This document shows, in pieces, positions 1-5,655 of a DNA stretch of 30,671 bases; position 1 is the stretch's first letter; the number at the start of each line of letters is the position of its first letter. The stretch comes from a virus. The stretch is taken from positions 1 through 30,671 of IMG/VR virus record IMGVR_UViG_3300006805_000105, one strand, 5' to 3'. The position numbers and the translations under genes were made by a program. Below the pieces are notes generated by a model, which did no database searches, was not told where the DNA came from, and worked only from the letters and a program-made list of their open reading frames with translations.

Positions 1-233
1 CATTAAAACAATTTTCTAACGTCGATTTATGGGCAAATACGTGCTGCGGATGTGATCCAGCCTATTACCCTAGAGCATCAATTGAAGATAAAACTTTTAG
101 CATGGCGGAGTTAGCCGAAAAAACCCTCGAAGAAATAGACCAAACCATAAAGAAAATTAAAGCTGCCAGTAGCGGGCAAGACCGCGTTCTAAGCGACAAC
201 GTCGCTCGAGGCTGCAAAGGAGATGTGGGATGA
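1..233 (+). CDS. 3' part of an early-operon protein of unknown function (5' end missing)
   Basis: An open frame enters the window at its left edge (codons in phase with base 3) and stops with TGA at 231-233. The 77 visible residues hold a Cys-rich spot (Cys-Cys-Gly-Cys near residues 14-17) and then a charged helical stretch rich in Glu and Lys. The stop overlaps the ATG of the next gene, a spacing typical of translational coupling, and the Shine-Dalgarno sequence of that gene (AAAGGAG, 216-222) lies inside this coding region. The frame is exactly continuous with the truncated gene at the right edge (30515-30671) if the window is circular; the joined product would have 129 residues. An internal ATG at 102 is an alternative start but has no clear ribosome site. 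No function can be assigned. Confidence 0.6.
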   Translation, partial: LKQFSNVDLWANTCCGCDPAYYPRASIEDKTFSMAELAEKTLEEIDQTIKKIKAASSGQDRVLSDNVARGCKGDVG

Positions 234-574
234 TGGAGCGACAAATTCACGCTTACGACTGTGGTCATTGTTGTTTGGCCTATATCTTAGGGATACCTGC
301 TGAAACCGTAAGATCTTTCATGCCCGCCGCAGAGTTAGACAACCTCCAGCTCGAGCGAGCTCTCCGAATTCATCGGCGCTTTGTTGGTTATCTTGAAATT
401 GCAAATGGATCTCGCGAACTGCGGGGCTCCGATCTAGCTATTTGCAACGTAACAGACGAAGGACATTGGGTTGTGTATGAGCATGGCAATTTTTTATGCC
501 CCGCTGGGCAGGAATGGAGAACGGAAGATGTAGTTGATTTTTCAATCATCGTTAAACCCAAGGAGAAACCATGA
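230..574 (+). CDS. Small C39-peptidase-like (papain-fold) cysteine protein
   Basis: The 114-residue product begins with Gln5-x4-Asp10-Cys11-Gly-x-Cys14, which fits the Q-x4-D-C signature of C39 bacteriocin-processing peptidases: Gln forms the oxyanion hole and Cys11 would be the nucleophile. A Gly-His-Trp-Val-Val motif follows at residues 78-82, where the catalytic His (79) is expected. The Asp-Pro that normally follows the His in these enzymes appears as Cys90-Pro91-Ala-Gly, so the third catalytic residue may be missing. At 114 residues it is little more than a minimal peptidase core. Two ATGs (230 and 233) are possible; AAAGGAG at 216-222 fits the first best. It overlaps both neighbours by 4 nt in an early operon. 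It could be a protease acting on a host target or a catalytically dead binding protein; the fold call is inference from motifs. Confidence 0.6.
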   Translation: MMERQIHAYDCGHCCLAYILGIPAETVRSFMPAAELDNLQLERALRIHRRFVGYLEIANGSRELRGSDLAICNVTDEGHWVVYEHGNFLCPAGQEWRTEDVVDFSIIVKPKEKP

Positions 575-1329
575 CCCCCCGACTGCAAAAAATAATGAAG
601 GATATGGTTGAGAAATATTGCACAACTGAGCGAGAAGTAATCAGTTATTCTGACTCTGAACATCATGATGGATATATCGCAGGCTTCACAGCCGGCGTCG
701 CCGAGCGCGATAAGGAACTATTGGAGATTGGGGAGGAAATTAGTTGGCAAGATGGAACTGCTTTTTATACCGACGTGAACGGGCAAAGGTGGGTGCATGA
801 GACCGATGCGATTGGGTGTTTAAAGCAACTCAAGCTGAAGCTCGCGGCGAGTAACGCTGCCGTCATTGATGATTGGATAACACGCTACCACTCCATTAAA
901 GATCGCATGACTGAAAAAGAAAAAGAACTCGCGGCTTTGGTTGATGCAAAAAACTGGGCCATTGATATGGCCTCAAGCTATAGGGATGAGTGCGAACAGT
1001 TGAGGACGCTATGGGAGTGCCACGGTGATAAACTTCAATGGGGGCCGCTACAGAACGCTAATAAGATTAGAGATGAGCGTCTATCTGACGAAGATGTAAT
1101 TTCGTTAAGTAAGCAGCTCTTAGCCAAAGATAAAGAACTCGCCTCTTTGCGTGAGGAAAATGAGACGTGCAAGGCGCTAAGAAAAACCGAATTTGAGGTT
1201 TACCAAGACAAACTCCAAGCCCAGGACGCTTTGCTTAGGGAGTGTTTGGGAGCACTTGGGATAGGACGCCATAGATTTGACTATGACGACTTAATCGAAA
1301 AACTCACTACTCACTTGGAGAACAAATGA
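571..1329 (+). CDS. Coiled-coil protein of unknown function, duplicated family
   Basis: The 252-residue protein is highly charged, with long Glu/Lys/Leu heptad-like stretches from about residue 105 to 225, so most of it is probably a coiled coil. The first 20 residues (start Met-Thr-Pro-Arg-Leu-Gln-Lys-Ile-Met) closely match the start of the gene at 30515, in both protein and DNA, so the two are paralogues that diverge after the N-terminal helix. AAGGAG at 560-565 supports ATG 571, which overlaps the stop of the preceding gene. The end (His-Leu-Glu-Asn-Lys-stop) is copied in a short remnant at 1707-1745. It resembles the variable small proteins of phage early operons. Function unknown. Confidence 0.75.
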   Translation: MTPRLQKIMKDMVEKYCTTEREVISYSDSEHHDGYIAGFTAGVAERDKELLEIGEEISWQDGTAFYTDVNGQRWVHETDAIGCLKQLKLKLAASNAAVIDDWITRYHSIKDRMTEKEKELAALVDAKNWAIDMASSYRDECEQLRTLWECHGDKLQWGPLQNANKIRDERLSDEDVISLSKQLLAKDKELASLREENETCKALRKTEFEVYQDKLQAQDALLRECLGALGIGRHRFDYDDLIEKLTTHLENK

Positions 1330-1330
1330 T
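1312..1330 (+). repeat. 19-bp direct repeat, copy 1 (gene end plus next start)
   Basis: CACTTGGAGAACAAATGAT occurs here and again, identically, at 1728-1746. Each copy contains the last codons of one reading frame, a GGAG ribosome site and an ATGA stop/start overlap. Confidence 0.85.
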
Positions 1331-1688
1331 TGGTAGCCTTAAAGACGTCTTTCGAGACGACGACATAGCTTGTGGCGACCCGCTCTATTTATTAGACGAG
1401 ATTAAAGCAATTTACCCAGAAGTTATTAAAATCGACCAGTGTTATATTGCGTTAAATGAGAAAGAGCATTGGTTAGATTTTGCGTTGTTTCAATTCAGCA
1501 TGAGTGACGGTGACGGTACTAATGAGCGCGTGAGTTTAATTTTTCATGGCTCTGGCACAACTGGAAGCTTGCGAGAGGCACGCCACATATATTGGGGGCC
1601 AAACTCCGAGGGCTACACGTTTTACTTGCCTGGCAAAACGGTAATAAAAGCTTTAACTTATCTACAAAAATATTTTGATTTCGACTAA
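1326..1688 (+). CDS. Hypothetical early protein, 120 residues
   Basis: The ATG overlaps the stop of the preceding gene (ATGA), with GGAG 7 nt upstream inside the repeat at 1312-1330. The product is acidic at the N-terminus (residues 6-25), then a mixed region with aromatic residues (His-Trp, Tyr-Trp-Gly), and ends in Lys-Tyr-Phe-Asp-Phe-Asp. No signal peptide, membrane segment or recognisable motif is visible. Position and spacing make it part of the early operon. Function unknown. Confidence 0.7.
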   Translation: MIGSLKDVFRDDDIACGDPLYLLDEIKAIYPEVIKIDQCYIALNEKEHWLDFALFQFSMSDGDGTNERVSLIFHGSGTTGSLREARHIYWGPNSEGYTFYLPGKTVIKALTYLQKYFDFD

Positions 1689-1706
1689 AGGACTACACGC
1701 AATGCC

Positions 1707-1745
1707 ATGATACAGAAAATTAACCAACACTTGGAGAACAAATGA
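1707..1745 (+). pseudogene. Remnant of the coiled-coil gene's 3' end
   Basis: A 12-codon frame encodes Met-Ile-Gln-Lys-Ile-Asn-Gln-His-Leu-Glu-Asn-Lys and stops. Its last five codons and the following start are identical to the end of the 571-1329 gene (repeat 1728-1746). The simplest reading is a leftover of a second paralogue whose body was lost, keeping the ribosome site and stop/start overlap that feed the next gene. It might instead be a functional leader peptide for the 1742 gene. Confidence 0.4.
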
Positions 1746-1746
1746 T
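1728..1746 (+). repeat. 19-bp direct repeat, copy 2
   Basis: Identical to 1312-1330. It supplies the GGAG ribosome site for the ATG at 1742. Confidence 0.85.
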
Positions 1747-1870
1747 AAAAATATTTATGCACAAAACAACAGGCGAAATAGCTTTAAGCTTTTCCCCGAA
1801 ACGACTTCATTTTGAAGACGATAGCGACGGCGACTTATGTAACCAATACCTTTTAATAGGTGTTTTCTGA
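1742..1870 (+). CDS. Small hypothetical early protein, 42 residues
   Basis: The start overlaps a stop in the ATGA manner and has the GGAG of the 19-bp repeat 7 nt upstream, the same initiation module used by the 1326 gene. The product has a basic N-terminal half and an acidic middle (Glu-Asp-Asp-Ser-Asp-Gly-Asp). Its stop TGA at 1868-1870 overlaps the ATG of the next frame. The tight chain of overlaps is the main evidence that it is translated. Confidence 0.5.
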   Translation: MIKIFMHKTTGEIALSFSPKRLHFEDDSDGDLCNQYLLIGVF

Positions 1871-1983
1871 TGGGTGTTTTTGTATTTTTAGTGGTTTGGT
1901 ATCTTTTTTTTGAGGCGGTTTTTCATCAAAACGACTTGGGCTGTAATTGCTATGAAGCTAGCTCGCTAATCTCAGCGGAGTAA
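1870..1983 (+). CDS. Small predicted single-pass membrane protein, 37 residues
   Basis: The ATG overlaps the previous stop. Residues 2-17 are almost all hydrophobic (Val, Phe, Leu, Trp, Tyr), enough for one membrane helix, followed by a polar tail with two Cys. The TAA stop at 1981-1983 lies inside the left arm of the inverted repeat at 1965-2060, so the last codons and the palindrome share sequence. It is the last plus-strand gene before that structure. Function unknown. Confidence 0.4.
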   Translation: MGVFVFLVVWYLFFEAVFHQNDLGCNCYEASSLISAE

Positions 1984-2060
1984 TTGACCGGCTCGAACGG
2001 TCGCATGGGCACTGACGGCCCCGTGCTCCCACTACACTAAATTACTCCGCTGAGATTAGC
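1965..2060. repeat. 21-bp perfect inverted repeat with a 54-nt loop
   Basis: Bases 1965-1985 and 2040-2060 are perfect reverse complements. The arms hold the stop codons of two convergent genes (TAA at 1981-1983 on plus; the stop of the minus gene at 2056-2058). Neither side has the long uridine run of a classical terminator, although T-rich sequence follows on the plus strand (2063-2078). The loop carries the tRNA-like core described separately. Confidence 0.9.
1979..2046 (-). tRNA. tRNA-like element or degenerate tRNA on the minus strand
   Basis: Read on the minus strand from 2046 to 1979, the sequence folds as a cloverleaf. The acceptor stem is AGTAATT/AATTACT (7 bp). T8 and A9 follow, then a D arm GTGT/GCAC with loop AGTGGGA (A14, G15, G18, G19, A21 present). 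The T arm is GACCG/CGGTC with loop TTCGAGC, which fits the consensus. C48 before the T stem can pair with G15. The anticodon arm is abnormal: the stem is only 4 bp (GGGC/GCCC) and the 7-nt loop CGTCAGT has G instead of U at position 33. UCA occupies the anticodon position. No CCA is encoded, and the acceptor stem can extend outward to 21 bp. It may be a decayed tRNA or a tRNA mimic. It is downstream of, and could be co-transcribed with, the 2056-2244 gene. Confidence 0.45.
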
Positions 2061-2244
2061 CTGCGTGTTTATTTAATTTCCGCATTGCCTTTTTCACAGC
2101 TTCAGTGATCGCCTGACGCTTAAGTTCTCCAACATCAACGCCGCTTTTGTCTAAGAGTTCAAGGTCCTCACCCACTTCAGGCAAAAGCTTGATGTTGGCG
2201 GGGTACGTGTATTTTGCAGTTTTTTTCATCGGAAGCTGATCCAT
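2056..2244 (-). CDS. Small protein with a possible ribbon-helix-helix-type tail
   Basis: The 62-residue product is basic at both ends. Its C-terminal half (residues 33-57: Lys-Ser-Gly-Val-Asp-Val-Gly-Glu-Leu-Lys-Arg-Gln-Ala, then an Ala/Lys helix) resembles the helical part of small CopG/CcdA-like regulators or antitoxins, but I cannot confirm the family. No Shine-Dalgarno sequence precedes either ATG (2244 or the internal one at 2229). A sigma-70-type promoter places the transcript start at or next to ATG 2244, so translation is probably leaderless. It is one of only three minus-strand genes, converges on the early operon and may be expressed in the lysogen. No toxin partner is visible next to it. 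Confidence 0.6.
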   Translation of the reverse strand: MDQLPMKKTAKYTYPANIKLLPEVGEDLELLDKSGVDVGELKRQAITEAVKKAMRKLNKHAG

Positions 2245-2250
2245 AAATTC

Positions 2251-2279
2251 ATTAAAACTTTAAAGAAACATTTCGTCAA
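2251..2279 (-). promoter_or_regulatory. Sigma-70-type promoter for the 2056-2244 gene
   Basis: On the minus strand: -35 TTGACG (2274-2279), 17-nt spacer, -10 TTTAAT (2251-2256). Only 6 nt separate the -10 box from ATG 2244, which implies a leaderless mRNA. Confidence 0.6.
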
Positions 2280-2371
2280 AGATTTCTGAAAGATTTCCCT
2301 GAGAAACCTTAAAAGAGGCTCCAGACTTGAGTTTAAGGCAATTGTGTAAACCAATTTAAAAGGAGATTCCC

Positions 2372-2530
2372 GTGGAAAATAAATCTGTAGATTACAAATT
2401 CAATGGTACGCAGCTTGTTATTACTGTTGACCCCAACAAAGACGGCCAACCTGTTTTGACGCTCACCCTCGAGATGGCTGAAATCCCAGATGAAGTCCTA
2501 AGCGCCATCCAAAGCAAAAAGGCTAACTAA
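2372..2530 (+). CDS. Small hypothetical protein opening the late operon, 52 residues
   Basis: The start is GTG at 2372, supported by AAAAGGAG at 2358-2365 about 7 nt upstream. The product alternates hydrophobic and polar residues (Leu-Val-Ile-Thr-Val, Leu-Thr-Leu-Thr-Leu), suggesting a small beta sheet, and ends in a short helix. The TAA stop abuts the TTG start of the next gene. It is the first gene of the long plus-strand late operon, just before the lysis genes. Function unknown. Confidence 0.65.
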   Translation: MENKSVDYKFNGTQLVITVDPNKDGQPVLTLTLEMAEIPDEVLSAIQSKKAN

Positions 2531-2752
2531 TTGGGCTTTGTAAACTGGCTCGCAGGAATCATTGCAAAGGCCGTGATGGAGAAAGTCGCGGCTCAGCTTA
2601 ATGAGTATTTCGAGACCAAAACTAAAATCAATGCAATTGGAACGGAAGCTAAAGAGCTTATGGGGGAGTTGGACAATGCTCAATCAGACGAGGAGCGCAA
2701 AGCTATCATGCGCAAAATTTCTAATTTTTCTGACCTTAAGCATCTGCTCTAG
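2531..2752 (+). CDS. Membrane-helix and coiled-coil protein of the lysis region
   Basis: A TTG start directly follows the previous stop, with AAAAGG about 8 nt upstream. Residues 2-20 form a hydrophobic or amphipathic helix (Phe-Val-Asn-Trp-Leu-Ala-Gly-Ile-Ile-Ala). The rest, to residue 73, is a charged helix likely to coil. The 3' part contains the start of a lipoprotein gene in another frame (2676), an arrangement like the Rz/Rz1 spanin pair, and the endolysin follows. An inner-membrane spanin or a holin-type role is possible; the sequence alone does not decide. Confidence 0.55.
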   Translation: MGFVNWLAGIIAKAVMEKVAAQLNEYFETKTKINAIGTEAKELMGELDNAQSDEERKAIMRKISNFSDLKHLL

Positions 2753-2969
2753 CTGCACGACCCTCAGGCCTCCACCGAAGGTCACAAAGTGCTTAATCAA
2801 TCAGCCTAAGGGCGGAATGGACTGCATTAATTCTTCGGGCACCGAGTTCTTTTTGCCGTTTTCAAGCCCTGATGCGGACAAGCACGTCTGCATGCCAGGG
2901 AAACAATTCATCGACGCCGCAGCCTGGCTTCAAGAGCTATTAACCGTCGCGACCAAGGGGAAGAAGTAA
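2676..2969 (+). CDS. Predicted lipoprotein nested in the lysis region (o-spanin candidate)
   Basis: GGGGGAG at 2662-2668 lies 7 nt before ATG 2676, which fixes this start in preference to upstream in-frame ATGs. The 97-residue product has a basic N-region (Arg6, Lys9, Lys14), a hydrophobic core (residues 15-23) and Ser-Ile-Cys-Ser-Ser-Cys27. Cys27 would be the lipid-carrying residue, although the lipobox is not canonical. A Pro-rich linker (Arg-Pro-Pro-Pro) follows, then a domain with Cys residues and a C-terminal helix. It overlaps the preceding gene out of frame by 77 nt and its TAA overlaps the ATG of the endolysin. A Rz1-like outer-membrane spanin is the best guess from context, but it is longer than typical Rz1. 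Confidence 0.6.
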   Translation: MLNQTRSAKLSCAKFLIFLTLSICSSCTTLRPPPKVTKCLINQPKGGMDCINSSGTEFFLPFSSPDADKHVCMPGKQFIDAAAWLQELLTVATKGKK

Positions 2970-3682
2970 TGGACGCCATCATCTCAATTGTAAAACAACT
3001 CATCGAACTTTTAACGGCGTTTTTGGCGCAGAGTAAAGCGCAGGAACCGCCACGGCCAGATAAGGCGCCCCCTGAAATTGAAGAAAAACCAAACGCTGTG
3101 ACGGAACCCATTGTTCAAGTCGTTAAGGGCGTTAAATACAAAACCCACGGGAAATTTAAAACAAAATCAGGGAAAGCCAAGGGCCTCGTTGTCCACTACA
3201 CGGTGAGCGGCCGCTCTCAAGCCGCTGCAAAAAACGTCGTGGCCTATCTCGCGAAAGAAGGCTTGGGCTGCCCCGTAATGGATGAAAACGGAATAATTTA
3301 TATCCCTGAAGGATTTAACTGGCTCACCGATGTCGCTTATCACGCAGGTGTTTCCTCGTGGAAGGGTGTTTCCGGCATAAGCGCCTACTGTATAGGCATG
3401 GAGATTTGCAATTGGGGAACGGCGGGGAAAGAAAAGGGCGCAAAAGACCTAAGAATCCAAGCTTCGAAGAAAGAAAACATCAAGCCCGGCACATATCAAA
3501 TGTACACCGAGGCGCAAGAAAAGGCGCTCATCAATCTTTGCCTGTGGCTTAAAAAACAATGCCCTGAATTTGATTTTGATTGGGTCGTCGGCCACGACGA
3601 GATTGCCCCAACAAGAAAAGCAGATCCCGGCGCGTCTCTCAGCATGACAATGCCGGACTTAAGAAAGTTGTTAAAGGCGTAA
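2969..3682 (+). CDS. N-acetylmuramoyl-L-alanine amidase endolysin (Amidase_2 fold)
   Basis: The 237-residue enzyme would cut the bond between N-acetylmuramic acid and L-alanine in peptidoglycan. Expected residues are visible: Val-Val-His76-Tyr-Thr-Val-Ser-Gly at the first zinc ligand, Tyr-His125-Ala-Gly at the substrate loop, Gly-Met-Glu145-Ile in the core strand, and Gly-His209-Asp-Glu-Ile-Ala-Pro followed by Lys-Ala-Asp219-Pro-Gly for the other two zinc ligands. Residues 1-22 are a hydrophobic helix that could act as a signal-arrest or membrane anchor, followed by a Pro-rich linker (28-42). The start overlaps the lipoprotein stop (TAATG). It lies in the lysis region at the head of the late operon. 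Confidence 0.9.
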   Translation: MDAIISIVKQLIELLTAFLAQSKAQEPPRPDKAPPEIEEKPNAVTEPIVQVVKGVKYKTHGKFKTKSGKAKGLVVHYTVSGRSQAAAKNVVAYLAKEGLGCPVMDENGIIYIPEGFNWLTDVAYHAGVSSWKGVSGISAYCIGMEICNWGTAGKEKGAKDLRIQASKKENIKPGTYQMYTEAQEKALINLCLWLKKQCPEFDFDWVVGHDEIAPTRKADPGASLSMTMPDLRKLLKA

Positions 3683-3718
3683 GTGTTGATTCAACAGGGA
3701 TGTTTTGGGGGAGCTTCA

Positions 3719-4102
3719 TTGAAGAAGCGCGTGCCAAAGGAATATTTGGGGGCTTTTAAGGCGGGGCATAGGCATGCGGCGAGGGCGTACATCGACGAGG
3801 AATTTAGCTTTCAGCTTCTTAAGCGAGTAGAGCAAGGATGCGCGAAAGCAAAAGAGGCTCTTGAGTGGCTCGTGAAATTCAATAACGAGCACTACCGCGG
3901 GGTCTATAAGCTTGACGGCACGGACTTTAACGCCACGAAAGAGGAGCGCAAGAAACTAAGGCACGAGCGATATGCCCGGGACGAGGACGTGATGGCCGCG
4001 CAGACGCTTGAGCTTGAAATGGTCGAAATTCAAACGACTGAGGACGAGCTCATCACCCTAATTGACCTAAAAATAGAGAAAGAGCGCTCAACGGGTCAAT
4101 AA
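3719..4102 (+). CDS. Hypothetical charged helical protein, 127 residues
   Basis: I chose TTG 3719 as the start because GGGGGAG (3707-3713) lies 5-7 nt upstream; an in-frame GTG at 3683 would add 12 residues but has no ribosome site. The product is mostly helical and highly charged, with a basic first third (Lys-Lys-Arg-Val-Pro-Lys), a middle Glu/Lys region and an acidic C-terminal helix. No motif is recognised. The stop codon overlaps the first base of the ATTTTGGCACTT element, so this gene closes the lysis segment. Confidence 0.65.
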   Translation: MKKRVPKEYLGAFKAGHRHAARAYIDEEFSFQLLKRVEQGCAKAKEALEWLVKFNNEHYRGVYKLDGTDFNATKEERKKLRHERYARDEDVMAAQTLELEMVEIQTTEDELITLIDLKIEKERSTGQ

Positions 4103-4113
4103 TTTTGGCACTT
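4102..4113 (+). promoter_or_regulatory. Late-module element ATTTTGGCACTT, copy A
   Basis: This 12-bp word is also found at 7078, 10064 and 19644. Here it begins at the stop of the 3719-4102 gene and lies 65 nt before ATG 4178. An AAGG follows after a short variable stretch. The 75-nt gap contains no gene, which favours a promoter or processing site. Confidence 0.55.
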
Positions 4114-4177
4114 GTCTAATAAGGATCACCAAATTAACGGGCCATTCTTAGGAACGCCCTAAAAAAGGATGTAACCA

Positions 4178-4534
4178 ATGAAAAAAAACGCACCTAGAAA
4201 AAAGACTGAAGCCGAAAAAGAAGAAATTCCCAAGGACCTTCAGGATATGCTTGGCTCGCTCACGGCACTTGCCACAATACACACGCTCCTGCAAAGGGGC
4301 ATGTTTCAAGTCACAGAACACGGTGCAGTCGCATCTTCAATTCAATACGTCGAAATCCTCCATAAACAGGTCATGAGCGACGCCAAGGCGCACCCTAAGG
4401 CCCATCTTTCACCGCAGCTTGTTGCCGCAAATAGAACACCTGAGGAGCAGGAAAAGCTCGACAAGGAGTTTTTAGAAATCGTCGAAAAGACACAGGCAAG
4501 CGACAAAACCACTGAAGCACAGGCGGTGCAATAA
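4178..4534 (+). CDS. Hypothetical protein, 118 residues
   Basis: AAAAAAGGATG 4-12 nt upstream supports ATG 4178. The product has a Lys/Glu-rich disordered N-terminus (residues 1-20), a central helical domain (about 22-72) with His and Gln residues, and a Glu/Lys/Thr-rich disordered tail. It is the first gene after late element A and is followed without a gap by the next gene (TAATGG overlap). Position just before the terminase genes suggests a virion or packaging accessory, but nothing in the sequence proves it. Confidence 0.65.
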   Translation: MKKNAPRKKTEAEKEEIPKDLQDMLGSLTALATIHTLLQRGMFQVTEHGAVASSIQYVEILHKQVMSDAKAHPKAHLSPQLVAANRTPEEQEKLDKEFLEIVEKTQASDKTTEAQAVQ

Positions 4535-4887
4535 TGGCCAGACCCAAAAAAATCCAAAATTTAGCCGAAAACATTAAACCCTCTGATAAGGCGCCACAGA
4601 TTATTTTCCCTGACGTTCGCGTTGCCGGAGAAAACCATCCGCTTGAGGATATGTGGATCGACGGCAATTTCCCGGAACTAAAGGCCGTTGGCTGCTGCCC
4701 GATGAAATGCGGAGAAAACGCCGCCGGCAATCCGATCATGCGCTGGATGAGCTACACAATGACCACAAAGGGCCCTAACGTAACCAAGATCGAAATCTCT
4801 GAGCCTGATATTAAGGCAATCGCTGAGGAAACGGCGAAAATCGCGTTCGTCACTCACTTCATTGATCAGGATGCAAACGGGCTATGA
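4534..4887 (+). CDS. Hypothetical protein with a Cys-Cys-x3-Cys motif, 117 residues
   Basis: ATG 4534 overlaps the previous stop. The N-terminus is basic (Ala-Arg-Pro-Lys-Lys). A central segment, residues 53-59, reads Gly-Cys-Cys-Pro-Met-Lys-Cys and could bind a metal. The C-terminal half is a mixed alpha/beta region. The last 4 nt overlap the next start. It sits in the run of small genes before terminase; function unknown. Confidence 0.65.
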   Translation: MARPKKIQNLAENIKPSDKAPQIIFPDVRVAGENHPLEDMWIDGNFPELKAVGCCPMKCGENAAGNPIMRWMSYTMTTKGPNVTKIEISEPDIKAIAEETAKIAFVTHFIDQDANGL

Positions 4888-5237
4888 TTAAACTTTCAGA
4901 GAAAGAAATCAAAGCAATCGTGCTCGTTGGAACTTTGGTCGCTGCGATCATCATCGGCTCGTGGCCCGCAGTCGCCGTGTTTTTTGGCGTCATTGCTCTT
5001 GTGGGTCTTGATGAAATCAACGTGAATCGTGACCTAAAATCGGCGCTCGACGTTCTTGCTAAAAGCCAAATGGAGCTCGACAAGAGATTTAACGAGCAGC
5101 TTGAAGTCGTTTTGGGCATTAAGAAAGAGCACGAATCGATTCAAAAGAACGCCGATGAGCTAAAAAAGCTCGTCACCCAGACCAACATCGCAAACCTGCT
5201 GCCTCAGCATCCCGGAGCAAGGAGAGTCGGTGTCTAA
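4884..5237 (+). CDS. Two-helix membrane protein with a coiled-coil tail (holin candidate)
   Basis: The 117-residue product has two hydrophobic segments, residues 11-26 and 29-42, separated by a short turn (Ser-Trp-Pro). A long charged helix (about 45-100) is probably a coiled coil. This hairpin topology is seen in class II holins, and the only other membrane genes in the late operon are 2531 and 25599. The gene overlaps both neighbours and sits directly before the terminase small subunit, a place where some podoviruses keep membrane proteins. The holin role is inference. Confidence 0.55.
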   Translation: MIKLSEKEIKAIVLVGTLVAAIIIGSWPAVAVFFGVIALVGLDEINVNRDLKSALDVLAKSQMELDKRFNEQLEVVLGIKKEHESIQKNADELKKLVTQTNIANLLPQHPGARRVGV

Positions 5238-5655
5238 GGAAAATCGAAAGAAATGCACGGACGCCGAGGTCGAGGTGCGCGTTACAGAGATTCAAAAGCT
5301 TTTACTCAATGGCTTCACGCGGCCCTACATCGTGGAGATGGCCAATAGAAAGTGGGGCATTGCTCTCCGTACGACGGACGAGTACATCAAGCGCGCCACG
5401 GAAAACATCAAGGCCATAAATCAAACCGCGCGCGAGGACAACCTGGCTCTTGTGACCACGAACCTTTGGGATCTTTTTAGAAGCTGCAAGGAGATGGGTG
5501 AGCTCGGTGAGGCGAGAAAAGCCATCATGGACATTGCAAAACTTCGCGGACTAGACGTTCAACTCGTGGAGCATTTTGTAAATGAACGGCCACTTGAAAG
5601 CGTCTCGGACGAGGAGCTCGATAAGGTCTTAGGCCAATCAGATGGGCGCCATTAA
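5230..5655 (+). CDS. Terminase small subunit (candidate)
   Basis: The start is GTG 5230, with AAGGAG ending 5 nt upstream and an 8-nt overlap with the previous gene. In the 141-residue product, residues 10-60 look like a helix-turn-helix DNA-recognition domain (Leu-Leu-Leu-Asn-Gly-Phe-Thr-Arg-Pro-Tyr-Ile, then Ala-Leu-Arg-Thr-Thr-Asp-Glu-Tyr-Ile). A helical oligomerisation region and an acidic tail follow. It overlaps the large terminase gene by 14 nt. Small terminase subunits recognise viral DNA and regulate the large subunit. The call rests on the helix-turn-helix, size and position. Confidence 0.75.
   Translation: MSKENRKKCTDAEVEVRVTEIQKLLLNGFTRPYIVEMANRKWGIALRTTDEYIKRATENIKAINQTAREDNLALVTTNLWDLFRSCKEMGELGEARKAIMDIAKLRGLDVQLVEHFVNERPLESVSDEELDKVLGQSDGRH

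Noticed and set aside
4102-4130. ATTTTGGCACTT copies read as ordinary sigma-54 promoters
   Set aside because: The -24 box is perfect, but none of the four copies has the required GC of the -12 box at the right distance.
4137-4168. Hairpin TTAGG-AACGC-CCTAA as a terminator before 4178
   Set aside because: The stem is only 5 bp and is followed by an A run, not a T run, on the coding strand.
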